From NCBI RefSeq assembly GCF_947251645.1, contig NZ_OX366364.1, positions 992,001 to 1,056,000 of the forward strand: DNA of 64,000 nt, written 5' to 3'. A program made the position numbers and the translations under genes. Position 1 is the first letter of the stretch. Each line of letters starts with the position of its first letter. The notes beneath the pieces are model-generated. The model had not been told where the DNA came from and did no database searches. It saw nothing but the letters and a program-made list of their open reading frames with translations. Of the stretch, positions 10,676 through 24,343 are shown one piece after another. Origin of the DNA: Wolbachia endosymbiont (group A) of Bibio marci. GTDB taxonomy: Bacteria > Pseudomonadota > Alphaproteobacteria > Rickettsiales > Anaplasmataceae.

Positions 10676-11509
10676 GGTTGGACTCCAGGAAAGTTGCTAC
10701 TTGGTATATACATAAAAGATGCAAACACACTTAAAAACGCTGCTTTAATGCAAGTAGTGATGAGAAGCACTCTCAAGGCACTTTTGTGGGTACCCACCTA
10801 CATTTCTGAGTGGTTTTTTATTTTACCAATATTGGTTCTAATGTTTGCAATATTTGATAAGCGCAAGCAGCTTTTCTACGACAAAATTACAAAAACAGTA
10901 GTAATGGATTATAGGTCTGAAGCATGCTACCCAAAATTAAACTATGTATATGTGGGAATAACTAGGCGTGTGTTAGCGCATATTATTGACAGTCTTATTA
11001 TTAAGGGAATTCCTTTATTCTGTTTGATTCTTGTAAGAGTGGTTTTTCACATTGCTAGACCTAAATTATTAATTATACGTATTTGCTTATCTTTTTTGCT
11101 ATCGATAGTATTCGGAGTATTCATGATAAGAAGATTTGGTGGTACTCCAGGACAATTGTTATGCGGTATTAATATCAAAGATGCAAATACACTTGAAAAT
11201 GTTACTCTAGTGCAAGCAATAGTTAGGCATATTTCATTTGAAGTTATTTGCTTCCCCATATTCATCACGAGAAGGAAATTTTTTGATAAGTATACCTCTG
11301 AATGGTGGTTTGATCCTTTATTAGGCTTAATCTTTATGACCACAATACTAATTTTCATATGTGCAATATTTGACCAACGCAAGCAGTTTCTTCATGATAA
11401 AATTGCAAAGACAGTGGCAGTAGATTATAAACCTCCAAGCTAACTTTCCCTTCTGTTTACAAGGTTCATATATGTAGTTATAATTAATAAGGTTCTTCTA
11501 AGAGTGCCC

Positions 11510-12472
11510 ATGGTTCCAACTATAGCAATTTTAAGTGGTGGATTTTCTTGTGAGAGAGAAGTGTCGCTTATGAGCGGAAAAGCAGTAAAGAAGGCGCTTG
11601 ATAGCCTTTCATATAATGCAATAGAAATAGATGTTGATAGCAACATTGCTGAAAAGCTTAGAAAAATTAATCCGGGCCTTGCTTTTATAGCTCTGCATGG
11701 ACCTTATGGTGAAGATGGCTGCATTCAAGGTTTATTGGAAATCTTAGGTATAAAATATACACACTCAGGAGTTATGGCTTCTACTGTTGCTATGAATAAA
11801 GTGATGTCAAAGCATATATTTCGATCCCTTAGTATTGACACTCCAAAAGGTTATGTAATTAGCCGAGAAGATCTACTAAAAAATAATATTAAAATCGATT
11901 ATCCGTACGTCTTAAAACCAATTAATGAAGGCTCTAGCATCGGAGTGCACATAATTTTCTCGCATGAGAAACTAAAAAACATGCTTCCAGCGCGTGACCA
12001 GGGAAAAGGACCAGTGTCTAGCTACTTGGATAACAAGGAAGGAGCTACTTGGATGACAAGAGATTTGATGATCGTAGAAGAATACATACCGGGCATAGAG
12101 TTACATACTGCTGTATTGCTAGATGAAGCAATTGGCACTATGGAAATACGACCAAAAAATAAATTCTATGATTATGAAGCAAAGTATACAGATGGATCTG
12201 CAGAACATATATTTCCTGCTGAAGTTCCTGACAATATATATAAAATGACCTTGGAACACGCATTGAAAGTTCATCAATTTTTAGGATGCAAAACTATTTC
12301 CCGCTCAGATTTCCGTTATAATCCCAAAAATAACACTTTAAAAATGCTTGAGATTAATACACATCCTGGCTTTACTGAGTTATCATTAGTGCCAGAAATT
12401 GCAAAATTGACAAAAGGAATCGATTTTAATGAATTAGTTAAAATTATTGTTGAAGCAGCACAAAAATGTTAG
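11510..12472 (+). CDS. ddl: D-alanine--D-alanine ligase, with repeat-derived insert
   Basis: ATP-grasp ligase making D-Ala-D-Ala for the lipid II precursor that Wolbachia retains. Motifs: LSGGFSCEREVSL at the N-terminus, FIALHGPYGEDGCIQG, VLKPINEGSSIGVHI, and LEINTHPGFTELSLVPE near the end. Residues about 155-181 (PARDQGKG...ATWMT) look unlike any Ddl and match the neighbouring palindromic repeat at DNA level (CCAGCGCGTGAC, GCTACTTGGATGACAAG), so they are an in-frame insertion between a helix and the conserved IVEEYIPG strand. GTG at 11504 is an alternative start. Followed by ftsQ after 11 bases. Confidence 0.93.
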   Translation: MVPTIAILSGGFSCEREVSLMSGKAVKKALDSLSYNAIEIDVDSNIAEKLRKINPGLAFIALHGPYGEDGCIQGLLEILGIKYTHSGVMASTVAMNKVMSKHIFRSLSIDTPKGYVISREDLLKNNIKIDYPYVLKPINEGSSIGVHIIFSHEKLKNMLPARDQGKGPVSSYLDNKEGATWMTRDLMIVEEYIPGIELHTAVLLDEAIGTMEIRPKNKFYDYEAKYTDGSAEHIFPAEVPDNIYKMTLEHALKVHQFLGCKTISRSDFRYNPKNNTLKMLEINTHPGFTELSLVPEIAKLTKGIDFNELVKIIVEAAQKC

Positions 12473-12483
12473 AGATTAAGTAA

Positions 12484-13242
12484 ATGTTGAGCAATGTTAC
12501 TAGAAGCCAAAGGAGTTTTTTGCGTAAGTGTGCCTTGGTTATTATCACAGCACTTTTTCTTACGCTAATACTCTACAGCTCACTTGATAAAATAATAAAT
12601 CGATTTAATTACTACTTTACTTGGTATAATGACTGCCTATCCAGTTTATTACTCAGTAGTGGATTTTCAATCGACGAAGTAGTCGTGAGCGGCAATAAAT
12701 TTACAAACAAAAAGGATATTCTAAGTTTGACAGATAGAATGCAACCTATCCTGTATATATCACTTTCAAAACTTGCCGGTAACATACAATCCGTAAGCAG
12801 ATGGATAAAATACGTAAGAGTTCACAGAATTTTGCCCAATACTCTACACATTAATATAGATGAGCATAAACCGTTCGCTCTCTGGAAAGATAATAACAAA
12901 ACTTCGGTAATTGATTTCGAAGGCAAAGTGATCATAGATGACTATCCAATAGATGATCTTGTTGTAATTACAGGACAAAACTCGTTATCAAACCTAGAAT
13001 TTGTTAAAGATGTGTTAGAGAGTAAAGCTCAATTAAGTGACCACATTTCTTCTTTTGCTTATATAGGGAATAGAAGATGGAATATCATACTTGATAACGA
13101 TTCCACAGTGAAACTGCCTGAAGATAACCCTTATAGTGCATGGGACTATTTAAACCACTTGCAAAATACAACTGATTTTACTTTCAGCAATTGGAGTATT
13201 ATTGATATGCGTATTACTGATAAAATTTTTGTGAAGAGGTGA
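12484..13242 (+). CDS. ftsQ: cell division protein FtsQ
   Basis: Bitopic divisome protein linking early and late division proteins. Residues about 15-35 form the single membrane anchor (ALVIITALFLTLILY). The periplasmic part begins with a POTRA-like segment (IDEVVVSGNKFTNKKDI) and continues with the FtsQ domain (VRVHRILPNTLHINIDEHKPFALWKD). 252 residues, typical for Rickettsiales. Placed directly after ddl as in many dcw clusters, which supports the call. Gene ends inside the start of a repeat block. Confidence 0.9.
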   Translation: MLSNVTRSQRSFLRKCALVIITALFLTLILYSSLDKIINRFNYYFTWYNDCLSSLLLSSGFSIDEVVVSGNKFTNKKDILSLTDRMQPILYISLSKLAGNIQSVSRWIKYVRVHRILPNTLHINIDEHKPFALWKDNNKTSVIDFEGKVIIDDYPIDDLVVITGQNSLSNLEFVKDVLESKAQLSDHISSFAYIGNRRWNIILDNDSTVKLPEDNPYSAWDYLNHLQNTTDFTFSNWSIIDMRITDKIFVKR

Positions 13243-13247
13243 TCTGC

Positions 13248-13425
13248 TGTCATCCAAGTAGCCCCTCTCCCTGTCATTCCAGTAGCCTCTTTCTCCTGTC
13301 ATCCCAGTGCCCAGACTACTTGGATCCAGAAAAAAGAATGGTGTCATGAAAGTAGCTGACACTGGTTCCTTTATGACGGTGTCATTCCAGTGCTTGACAC
13401 TGGAATGACAACTTAAGGGATCACC
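13248..13425. repeat. family-1 palindromic repeats after ftsQ
   Basis: Three imperfect units with GTCATCC(A/C)AGT, CCCAGTGCCCAGACTACTTGGATCCAG and the strong hairpin GTGTCATTCCAGTGCTTGACACTGGAATGACA at 13380-13410. A 70-codon frame on the minus strand is repeat only. The rest of the gap to guaB is AT-rich without visible signal. Confidence 0.85.
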
Positions 13426-13512
13426 TATAATTACTAATCTAAAGCTGTAGCTAATTTTGCAAAAGCCCTATTGCAATTTAATTAATTGGCGTATAAGCTT
13501 TAAATAAAGCCT

Positions 13513-15006
13513 ATGAAAAAAATGGAAGCTTGTTATTCGTTTGACGATATACTTCTTTTGCCAGCCTATTCTGATATATTACCTTACGATGCAGATACAA
13601 AAACTTATTTAACAAACAGTATAGAACTAAATATCCCTCTCATATCCTCTGCAATGGATACTGTTACTGAATCGGGCTTTGCAATAGCTATTGCCCAACA
13701 TGGAGGGATAGGTTGCATACATAAGAATTTATCAATAGATGAACAAGTTTTAGAAGTGAGAAAGGTGAAAAAATATGAAAGTTGGATCGTATATAACCCA
13801 ATTACGATTTCACCGGATAAAACAGTTGCGGAAGCAATTTCATTAATGAGAGAGCACAATTATTCTGGCATTCCTGTAGTTGATCAACGCAAGTTAGTTG
13901 GAATTTTAACTAACCGAGATGTGAGGTTTATTGAAGACCAGAACATGAATGTAAAAGTTTCCGAAGTGATGACAAAAGATAAGTTAGTGACAGTGCGGGA
14001 GCAGGGAGTAAATAGTGCCTCAGCAATGAAATTGTTGCATGAAAATAGAATAGAAAAGCTTTTGGTCGTAGATGAAAATTCTTGTTGTATAGGTTTAATT
14101 ACGGTTAAAGACATTGAAAAATACAATAGATACCCAAATTCATGTAAAGACAGTAAAAGGCGGCTCAGAGTTGCCGCTGCAATTGGCACTGGTAAAAAAG
14201 ATGGTATAGAAAGATGTGAAGCTTTGATCGGAGAAGAAGTTGATGTAGTAGTTGTGGATACTGCTCACGGTCATTCCGAAAACGTTATCAATACCATTAG
14301 GGAAATAAAAAAGATGTATCCTAATACGCAATTAATTGGCGGAAACATTGCAACAAAGGAGGCTGCTGAAGCGTTGATTGATGCGGGTGTTGACGCAGTG
14401 AAGGTTGGAATAGGACCAGGATCAATCTGTACAACCAGAATAGTTACAGGTGTTGGTGTGCCACAATTCTCTGCAATCAAGAATGTTGCAGAGGCGTGTA
14501 GAGCAAGAAACGTCAGACTAATTGCTGATGGTGGGGTAAAATACTCAGGAGATGTTGCAAAAGCTATTGCAGTTGGTGCTGACTCTGTGATGATTGGTTC
14601 GATTTTTGCTGGCACTGACGAAAGCCCAGGTGAGATTATCATGTATAAGGGCAGAGCATATAAAGGCTATCGAGGAATGGGATCTATTAGTGCAATGAAA
14701 CGAGGTTCAGCTAGCCGTTATTTTCAAGATAAAGATTCAAAACTCAAATTAGTTCCACAAGGAGTGGAAGGAAGAGTTCCATTCAAAGGTCCGGCTTCAG
14801 GAGTAATCCATCAGTTGATTGGCGGATTGCAAGCTGCAATGGGATATACCGGTAACAGGAATATAGAAGAAATGAAGAAAAACTGCAAATTTGTGACTAT
14901 TACTGCATCAGGATTAAGAGAGAGTCATGCTCATGATGTAGTCATTACACAAGAAGCTCCAAATTACGCTTATCAAACGTCCAATTTGTCAACCGATTCA
15001 GAGTAG
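13513..15006 (+). CDS. guaB: inosine-5'-monophosphate dehydrogenase
   Basis: Oxidises IMP to XMP with NAD+, the rate-limiting step to guanine nucleotides. The barrel starts YSFDDILLLPAYSD; residues about 95-205 are a CBS pair (MREHNYSGIPVVD, LLHENRIEKLLVVD); the catalytic loop is GPGSICTTRIVTGVGVPQ with the active Cys; GGVKYSGDVAKA and the flap-region MGSISAMKRGSASRYF follow. 497 residues, normal. Together with purL in this window it indicates retained purine synthesis. Converges with the transaldolase gene ten bases away. Confidence 0.96.
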   Translation: MKKMEACYSFDDILLLPAYSDILPYDADTKTYLTNSIELNIPLISSAMDTVTESGFAIAIAQHGGIGCIHKNLSIDEQVLEVRKVKKYESWIVYNPITISPDKTVAEAISLMREHNYSGIPVVDQRKLVGILTNRDVRFIEDQNMNVKVSEVMTKDKLVTVREQGVNSASAMKLLHENRIEKLLVVDENSCCIGLITVKDIEKYNRYPNSCKDSKRRLRVAAAIGTGKKDGIERCEALIGEEVDVVVVDTAHGHSENVINTIREIKKMYPNTQLIGGNIATKEAAEALIDAGVDAVKVGIGPGSICTTRIVTGVGVPQFSAIKNVAEACRARNVRLIADGGVKYSGDVAKAIAVGADSVMIGSIFAGTDESPGEIIMYKGRAYKGYRGMGSISAMKRGSASRYFQDKDSKLKLVPQGVEGRVPFKGPASGVIHQLIGGLQAAMGYTGNRNIEEMKKNCKFVTITASGLRESHAHDVVITQEAPNYAYQTSNLSTDSE

Positions 15007-15016
15007 TGACCGTTTA

Positions 15017-15658
15017 TTATTTTGCACCCCAGTCTTTTTCAAATATTGCTAGCCCTTGGTCAGTAAGTGGGTGATTAATTAATTGTCTAAGTACTTTTGC
15101 TGGCACAGTAATTGAATCAGCACCAAGCCTTGCAGCTTCTATTACATGTGCTGGGCTTCTCACTGATGCAACAAGAACTTTAGTATCAAAACCGTAATTA
15201 GAATATATAGTACATATATCTTCTATTAGCGATAAGCCATCATAGCTTATATCATCAAGGCGACCAACAAAGGGAGAAATAAAACAAGCACCGGCCTTAG
15301 CGGCAAGCAGTGCTTGTCCAGGAGAAAAACATAATGTGATGTTAACAGGTATTTTATGCTCTGTCCACAATTTTTTACAAGAAATTAATCCTTCATATGT
15401 AAGGGGCAATTTTACCACAACATTATCAGCTATTTTAGCTAAGTTAAGACCTTCTTTGATCATCTCTTCATGCTTGTCAGCGACAACTTCAACACTAACA
15501 GGCCCTTTTATAATAGAGCATATTTCACGCACTAAATCCTCGTATTTATCTTTACGCCCGGACTTTGCTATTAAAGAAGGATTAGTTGTTATGCCGTCAA
15601 TGAACTCCTTTAGTTCTTTAATTTCATTTAAATCAACGCTATCAAGAAAAATTTCCAT
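15017..15658 (-). CDS. tal: small transaldolase / fructose-6-phosphate aldolase family
   Basis: Class I aldolase barrel of the short TalC/Fsa subfamily; acts in the non-oxidative pentose phosphate pathway. Features: ITTNPSLIAKSG at the N-terminus, VVVKLPLT with the Schiff-base Lys region, NITLCFSPGQALLAAKAGA, ISPFVGRLDD and VLVASVRSPAHV. 213 residues, typical. A strong ribosome site TAGGAGGTTAAT sits immediately before the ATG at 15658. Whether the substrate is sedoheptulose- or fructose-6-phosphate cannot be told by eye. Confidence 0.92.
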   Translation of the reverse strand: MEIFLDSVDLNEIKELKEFIDGITTNPSLIAKSGRKDKYEDLVREICSIIKGPVSVEVVADKHEEMIKEGLNLAKIADNVVVKLPLTYEGLISCKKLWTEHKIPVNITLCFSPGQALLAAKAGACFISPFVGRLDDISYDGLSLIEDICTIYSNYGFDTKVLVASVRSPAHVIEAARLGADSITVPAKVLRQLINHPLTDQGLAIFEKDWGAK

Positions 15659-15699
15659 ATTAACCTCCTATTAAAAAACTATCTTTACAAAACATTGTC

Positions 15700-16020
15700 A
15701 TCTTTGAAGGCAAAAGTACAAAAATGGTGTTATCCCAGTGTCCGCTACAGAACTGTACGAACGTTCAGTAAGACAAGGTGTCATTCCAGTGCTTGACACT
15801 GGAATCCAGCCTATTTCATCATAGAAATTGTTTTTGACATATGTTCCTAGAATCCCCTGCCAATTGCATGATTTGCAAATATTTTTATATCTGGATCCCA
15901 GTGTCACGCACTGGGATGACAAAGGTGAGCACTGGAATGACAGGGAAGAGAATACTGGATGACAGAAAAAAAAGCACTTGGATGACAAAAGTTGGGCTAC
16001 TTGGATGACAAGAAAGTGAT
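15700..16020. repeat. family-1 palindromic repeat cluster
   Basis: The 385-base gap between the transaldolase gene and atpC is mostly repeat: GTCATTCCAGTGCTTGACACTGGAATCCAG (15780-15809), then a linker, CTGGATCCCAGTGTCACGCACTGGGATGACA (15892-15922) and three shortened half-units to 16012. A 122-codon frame across it is not a gene; its reading contains WIPVSSTGMT, the same peptide that the repeat contributes inside addB and purL. Confidence 0.88.
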
Positions 16021-16043
16021 AACCGACTTTTTGCCTAAAACAA

Positions 16044-16388
16044 CTAAGAAAGAAACTTCTCATCAAGATAACTTAAATATATACTAATTCTCTTATTTTT
16101 AAACGATTTCTCATCATGAATTGCACGATCAAAAACCTGAATTTGACTTGTTATAATGCTACAATTATTATTTGCAACTTCTAATACGCCACTATCAATT
16201 ACAACCTTCTTTCCTGTTTGGTTACTCATTTTAACAGTAATCATACCAGGCAATAAATAAATTAAGTAAGGAGCATGGTGAGCTAAAATCATAAGCTCCC
16301 CTTCGAGCCCAGTTACTGAAAGAGAAACCACTCCACTGAATGAAATTTGATCGTCAGGAGAGAAAAATTGCGCTTTAAAAGTATTCAT
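16044..16388 (-). CDS. atpC: F1F0 ATP synthase epsilon subunit
   Basis: Central-stalk subunit of F1. The N-terminal beta-sandwich is recognisable: FSPDDQISFSGVVSLSVTGLEGELMILAHHAPYL. 114 residues against about 135, since the C-terminal helical hairpin is shortened, as is common in Rickettsiales. Twelve bases after atpD on the same strand, so co-transcribed. Confidence 0.92.
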   Translation of the reverse strand: MNTFKAQFFSPDDQISFSGVVSLSVTGLEGELMILAHHAPYLIYLLPGMITVKMSNQTGKKVVIDSGVLEVANNNCSIITSQIQVFDRAIHDEKSFKNKRISIYLSYLDEKFLS

Positions 16389-16400
16389 AATCTTTAACTT

Positions 16401-17873
<1,473 letters not shown>

Positions 17874-17929
17874 CTAAAGAAAATAAATCTTATATTATTA
17901 ATAGAAATTTTGCAACATTAAAACGCTTA

Positions 17930-19033
17930 CTAGTTACGCTTCATTACAAACAATGCAAATGCATTTAATAGCCAAGTAATAATAAACAATACTAAGCTAA
18001 GCGCATAAGCAGCAAGAGTTTGTACACTATTGAAATCCTGATCTCCGGTAAATAATGTAGCGATCTGCACGGTAATGGTAGTAACTGAATTAAGAGGGTT
18101 AAAAGTCAAATTTGCGTTGATTCCCACAGCCATTAGCACAATCATTGTTTCACCTATCACTCTTGAAATTGACAATAAAATTGCACTTAAAATTGTAGGC
18201 ATTGCATAAGGTATTGTTATATGCCATATAGTTTCCGCTGGAGTTGCGCCAAGTGCCATGAAGCCATAACGCAAGCTTTTTGGAACAGATCTTATGGCAT
18301 CTTCGAGTAAAGAAATAATAAAAGGAAGAATCATTATCCCAATCGATAAACCGGCAACTAAGGCACTTTCTGAGTGTATACTTAAACCAAAAAAATTTGC
18401 TACCTGCTTTATAAAGAAAGACAAAAACACAACCGCGAAATATCCATATACAACCGTAGGAATAGCAGACAAAATTTGCAAAGTTGTATTAACAATATAA
18501 CGCACTTTCTCACTCGCATATTCACTAATATATATTGCAGAAAATAAACCAAGCGGAACGACAACTAACATTGCTATAATAGTTATAAGTAATGTACCTA
18601 CTAAAAGCGGCGCTATACCAAAACATCCTACCTTCTCTTCATTGATAGTGACTACATTGTGGCCCCATTTTAAGCAAAACAAGAATTCTGAAATAGCTAC
18701 TTTATTAAAAAAATTAATGGATTGAATAAAAATAGATAGCATTATAAATAAAGTGATAAAAAATGATATGGCCAAAGCCACAAATAACGAAAGTTTTATT
18801 ATCTTATTTCTTTTATTTTTAAAGATAAAAGCAAGCATGAAAAAAAGTAACGCTATAGAAATAAAAGTTACAAAACAATTATTATAGAGTACTAACAACC
18901 AAGTTAGCATCCATACACAACTAAGATATAGATAAGATTTAACCTTATTTACCTCTTGAAACCTACTAAGACAAAATAAAAGGATTAGTAGGACAGGTAT
19001 GACTATCACCGAATTCATTTTCCCATGCATCAA
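17930..19033 (-). CDS. pstC: phosphate ABC transporter permease, PstC type
   Basis: Inner-membrane permease of the high-affinity phosphate importer. The C-terminal 230 residues hold the permease domain: [73 protein letters not shown] and [11 protein letters not shown]. The VVYGY, SLLEDAI and GETMIVLMA variants favour PstC over PstA. The N-terminal 100 residues are extra membrane helices. 367 residues. No other pst gene is in the window. Divergent from rpmH. Confidence 0.8.
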   Translation of the reverse strand: MMHGKMNSVIVIPVLLILLFCLSRFQEVNKVKSYLYLSCVWMLTWLLVLYNNCFVTFISIALLFFMLAFIFKNKRNKIIKLSLFVALAISFFITLFIMLSIFIQSINFFNKVAISEFLFCLKWGHNVVTINEEKVGCFGIAPLLVGTLLITIIAMLVVVPLGLFSAIYISEYASEKVRYIVNTTLQILSAIPTVVYGYFAVVFLSFFIKQVANFFGLSIHSESALVAGLSIGIMILPFIISLLEDAIRSVPKSLRYGFMALGATPAETIWHITIPYAMPTILSAILLSISRVIGETMIVLMAVGINANLTFNPLNSVTTITVQIATLFTGDQDFNSVQTLAAYALSLVLFIITWLLNAFALFVMKRN

Positions 19034-19072
19034 ATTTTATTCTACAAAAATGTCATACAAGTTCACCATCAT

Positions 19073-19100
19073 TTGACAATAAAGTAAAACAATTTAAAAT
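19073..19100 (+). promoter_or_regulatory. probable sigma-70 promoter for rpmH-rnpA
   Basis: TTGACA at 19073-19078 and TAAAAT at 19095-19100 with a 16-base spacer, 25 bases before the rpmH ATG, in the gap between divergent pstC and rpmH. Perfect -35, one mismatch in -10. Confidence 0.55.
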
Positions 19101-19125
19101 AAATAATTATATTAATATAAAAACA

Positions 19126-19260
19126 ATGAAGAGAACATTTCAACCAAAAAATTTGATAAGAAAGCGCAGACATGGATTTCGTTCACGTATGGCAACAAGA
19201 GCTGGAAGAAAAATCCTTAATAGGCGCCGTTCATTAGGGTGTAACAAATTATGCGCATAG
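19126..19260 (+). CDS. rpmH: 50S ribosomal protein L34
   Basis: 44-residue basic protein of the large subunit: [18 protein letters not shown], then [15 protein letters not shown], the L34 signature. The stop at 19258-19260 overlaps the ATG of rnpA at 19251, the usual rpmH-rnpA arrangement and a sign of translational coupling. Confidence 0.97.
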   Translation: MKRTFQPKNLIRKRRHGFRSRMATRAGRKILNRRRSLGCNKLCA

Positions 19261-19603
19261 TAAGTATAAAAAAAAAGATTTTTCCTTTGCTTTCAAAAAT
19301 AAATTAGCACTCAGCAGTCTTTTTTATCGTGGGCTTTATATATCACTGTATGCTATAAAAGAAAGAGAACCTGAAAAGTACATTCATACTATTAGAGTAG
19401 GTCTGGCTATCAGTAAAAAAGCCGGAAAAGCAGCAAAAAGAAATAAAATAAAAAGGCAACTACGAATACTTGCTAAAATTAGCATTTTAAATATAAGCAA
19501 TATAGGGCACTACTACATAATACTAACTCATAGAAACATTATGCAAGCAAGTTATAAAAACTTACAAAAAGATCTAACTATTTGCTTAAAAAAGATAAAA
19601 TAA
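19251..19603 (+). pseudogene. rnpA: ribonuclease P protein component, frame broken in a poly-A run
   Basis: Protein subunit that helps the catalytic RNA cleave tRNA leaders. From GATTTTTCC (19277) to the stop at 19601 one frame reads a clear RnpA, including RVGLAISKKAGKAAKRNKIKRQLR-type sequence (the RNR basic motif). The ATG at 19251, overlapping rpmH, is one base out of that frame: the run before GAT has nine A and ten would restore it. The open frame itself has no ATG, GTG or TTG start upstream of the conserved part. Because the gene is essential, transcript slippage, a non-standard start or a sequencing error is more likely than real loss. Confidence 0.75.
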
Positions 19604-19693
19604 AAAAAAATTTCAATTAAGGTATTTACAATTATATTTTTTATGATAACATAAGTAAAATTTTTAAAATAAATTAATGGGTGTGGGTGTTTA

Positions 19694-19918
19694 ATGGTAG
19701 AAAGTAGAAAAGAACAAGATAAAAATCTCAATATAAATACAAATAATGTTAAAGAAGATTTTTATGAATATAAAGAATCTAGTTATCGTACACAATGGGA
19801 ATTAGCATTTGAGCAAAGTCAATATTTAGAGCAGAATAAGAATAAGCCTAGACCGCAATTATTAGATTTAAACATAGAAGCGACTTCTCGTAATAAAAGA
19901 ATTATTAAAAGACGGTAA
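19694..19918 (+). CDS. small hypothetical protein
   Basis: 74 residues, highly charged, no membrane segment; N- and Q-rich centre (YRTQWELAFEQSQYLEQ) and a basic C-terminus (NKRIIKRR). A G-rich stretch (GGGTGTGGGTG) lies before the ATG. It follows rnpA by 90 bases and converges on the 5S gene. I do not recognise the family. Confidence 0.55.
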   Translation: MVESRKEQDKNLNINTNNVKEDFYEYKESSYRTQWELAFEQSQYLEQNKNKPRPQLLDLNIEATSRNKRIIKRR

Positions 19919-19935
19919 AAAGAAATTTTTATAAA

Positions 19936-20041
19936 CTTGGCGGCGACCTACTCTCCCTTTTCAAGTACCATCAGCGCTAAAAAGTTTCACTTCCGAGTTC
20001 GGGATGAGATCGGGTGGTTCATTTTTGCTATAGCCACCAAG
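19936..20041 (-). rRNA. rrf: 5S ribosomal RNA
   Basis: Terminal stem CTTGGTGGC...GCCGCCAAG and the conserved core CCACCCGATCTCATCCCGAACTCGGAAGTG (read in parts) identify 5S rRNA. Lies 70 bases downstream of 23S on the same strand. T-rich sequence follows the 3' end. End positions good to a few bases. Confidence 0.93.
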
Positions 20042-20111
20042 TCAATAAAAATTTCTAACTTAACAATTTTAACTTAATATTTAACACTGCATACACACAT
20101 ATAGAAAGCAA

Positions 20112-22873
<2,762 letters not shown>

Positions 22874-22988
22874 ATCCGACTATATGTAGAATATGCAGAG
22901 TTAAATATTATTAAAATTGAATTGAGATTAAATTAATCTCTACCATAAAACTTGTCAAACATCTAAAAACTAAATTAATCTTTTATAT

Positions 22989-23015
22989 ATTATAACCTAA
23001 CAAATAATATGTCAA
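22989..23015 (-). promoter_or_regulatory. probable promoter of the 23S-5S operon
   Basis: On the minus strand TTGACA (complement of 23010-23015) is followed by TATAAT (complement of 22989-22994) after 15 bases, or by TAATAT after 17. It lies 115 bases before the 23S 5' end. The rest of the 334-base gap between 23S and the methyltransferase is AT-rich with no gene. Confidence 0.6.
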
Positions 23016-23208
23016 CGCCTTTTTGCACAAAACATTTACTTATATTATCAACAACAATATACTAGCAATCCTAAACAGTACAATCTGAGAAATGTGCGGT
23101 AAACTTATATATACAGTAAAAATTAATGAAAAAGATATTTTGTAAGATAAAATGTGTTAAAATCAATTGCCTAAAAATGATAATGAACATTCGGAGTATT
23201 TCTAATGT

Positions 23209-24285
23209 ATGAAAAGTAATCTCTCTTTTATAAAAAACGTTGCTTTAAATTGTATGTCTAAGCTCATTGGCGTATTAAATATTAAGAAAGTAAAACACTT
23301 CATTGTGAACAAATATAATACTCTTCATAAAGAAATGACAGTGCTTCTTGAAAAATCTAAAAACCTGTTAAATACCAACATTGAAATCGGTTTATATCAC
23401 TTTTATAAAGGCAGCATATCAGATGCAAAGTTACGATTTTGGTTAATTAGCATATTTTACCCCCATCTACCTATAGTCTGGTATAACATCGGAAGGTGTC
23501 ATTTTGCGGTAGGAAATACTAACAAAGCTTATAATTATTTAACAAAGGCACTAAAATTAGATAGTGACCACGAGGAGGCGTCTTACTATATAAAAAAAAT
23601 GACAAACTCAGCGCCTATTACAGAATTGCCAAAAAACCTCATAAGACAATATTTTGATTATACAGGTGAATATTTTGTTGAGCATTGGTTGATTGCTAAA
23701 CAGTATAAAGGGCATGAACTTGTACACATGATAATTACAAAAATCTTCAACAACTCCACTTCTGAGCTCAATATACTTGACCTTGGTTGTGGAACTGGAA
23801 TATGTGGTCATTTCTTGAAAATAAATAGTATTGGAAACCACATAACAGGAATTGACATTTCAAGTAGAATGCTAAATATTGCAAGAGGATGCTTTATAAA
23901 AGGTAAGCCTGTTTACAATGAATTAATACATATGGAAATGAAAGAGTTTCTTAAACAAGAGAAAAACCAGCAGTATGATGTAATTATCTTTGCTGAAGTG
24001 CTACATTATCTACATGACTTTCAAGAAGAGTTGGAATTAGCAAAAAGATCTACGAGCAAAAAAGGAGTTATTGTATGTTTAATAAGAAGAAAGGAAGGTG
24101 AAGGTATTGATTTTGTAAACAAAGGAGACTATTTTCGTCATTCAGAAAGTTATGTTCAACATGTTGCAAAAGAAATAAATATGCAAATAAGTTATATGAG
24201 TTACTGTAAAATATATGGCAGTCAGGTTGACGGTATCTTGTTTGCATTACAGCATCAACAAGAAAATCCGAAAAACCTAACTTAA
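23209..24285 (+). CDS. TPR-containing class I SAM methyltransferase
   Basis: 358 residues. The first 130 or so contain at least two tetratricopeptide-like helices pairs (PIVWYNIGRCHFAVGNTNKAYNY, LTKALKLDSDHEEA). From about residue 190 a methyltransferase domain begins with motif I LDLGCGTGICG, then ITGIDISSRML (acidic loop) and YDVIIFAEVLHYL (motif IV). The TPR plus methyltransferase arrangement is common in alphaproteobacteria; the substrate is unknown. It stands alone between the rRNA promoter and nrdA. Confidence 0.82.
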   Translation: MKSNLSFIKNVALNCMSKLIGVLNIKKVKHFIVNKYNTLHKEMTVLLEKSKNLLNTNIEIGLYHFYKGSISDAKLRFWLISIFYPHLPIVWYNIGRCHFAVGNTNKAYNYLTKALKLDSDHEEASYYIKKMTNSAPITELPKNLIRQYFDYTGEYFVEHWLIAKQYKGHELVHMIITKIFNNSTSELNILDLGCGTGICGHFLKINSIGNHITGIDISSRMLNIARGCFIKGKPVYNELIHMEMKEFLKQEKNQQYDVIIFAEVLHYLHDFQEELELAKRSTSKKGVIVCLIRRKEGEGIDFVNKGDYFRHSESYVQHVAKEINMQISYMSYCKIYGSQVDGILFALQHQQENPKNLT

Positions 24286-24343
24286 AAATCGCTCAAAGTG
24301 GCTTTTAAGTATCTATATATAATAAAAGAATAAAAGGAATTTT

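Larger units (their letters stand above)
9302..11443 (+). pseudogene. double RDD-domain membrane protein, split by an IS5 insertion
   Basis: Removing the IS (9587-10675) and one copy of its 9-bp duplication leaves a single open frame of about 348 codons. The rejoined protein has two tandem RDD-like halves, each starting YxGITxRxxAxxxD, containing TPG(K/Q)LLxGIxIKDANT and ending FD(K/Q)RKQxxxDKIxKTVxxDY. RDD proteins are small membrane proteins often linked to transport or osmotic stress. ATG at 9302 is preferred over 9290 because GGGGT lies just upstream. The 3' part (10676-11443) remains open and could only be expressed from an internal start. Confidence 0.85.

Noticed and set aside
10015..10734. 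Antisense open frames of about 98-104 codons in IS5 copies
   Set aside because: Opposite strand of the transposase, recurring only because the IS recurs; protein composition unconvincing.
13150..13362. 70-codon minus-strand frame over the ftsQ end
   Set aside because: Antisense to ftsQ and repeats; no independent support.
15698..16066. 122-codon open frame overlapping the atpC end
   Set aside because: Consists of family-1 repeats read through; overlaps the 3' end of atpC in another frame.
17930..19033. PstA instead of PstC
   Set aside because: The VVYGY, SLLEDAI and GETMIVLMA segments match PstC better than PstA, although the two families are close.
20042..20111. tRNA or 16S genes next to 23S-5S
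   Set aside because: The 70-base spacer and both flanks contain neither.
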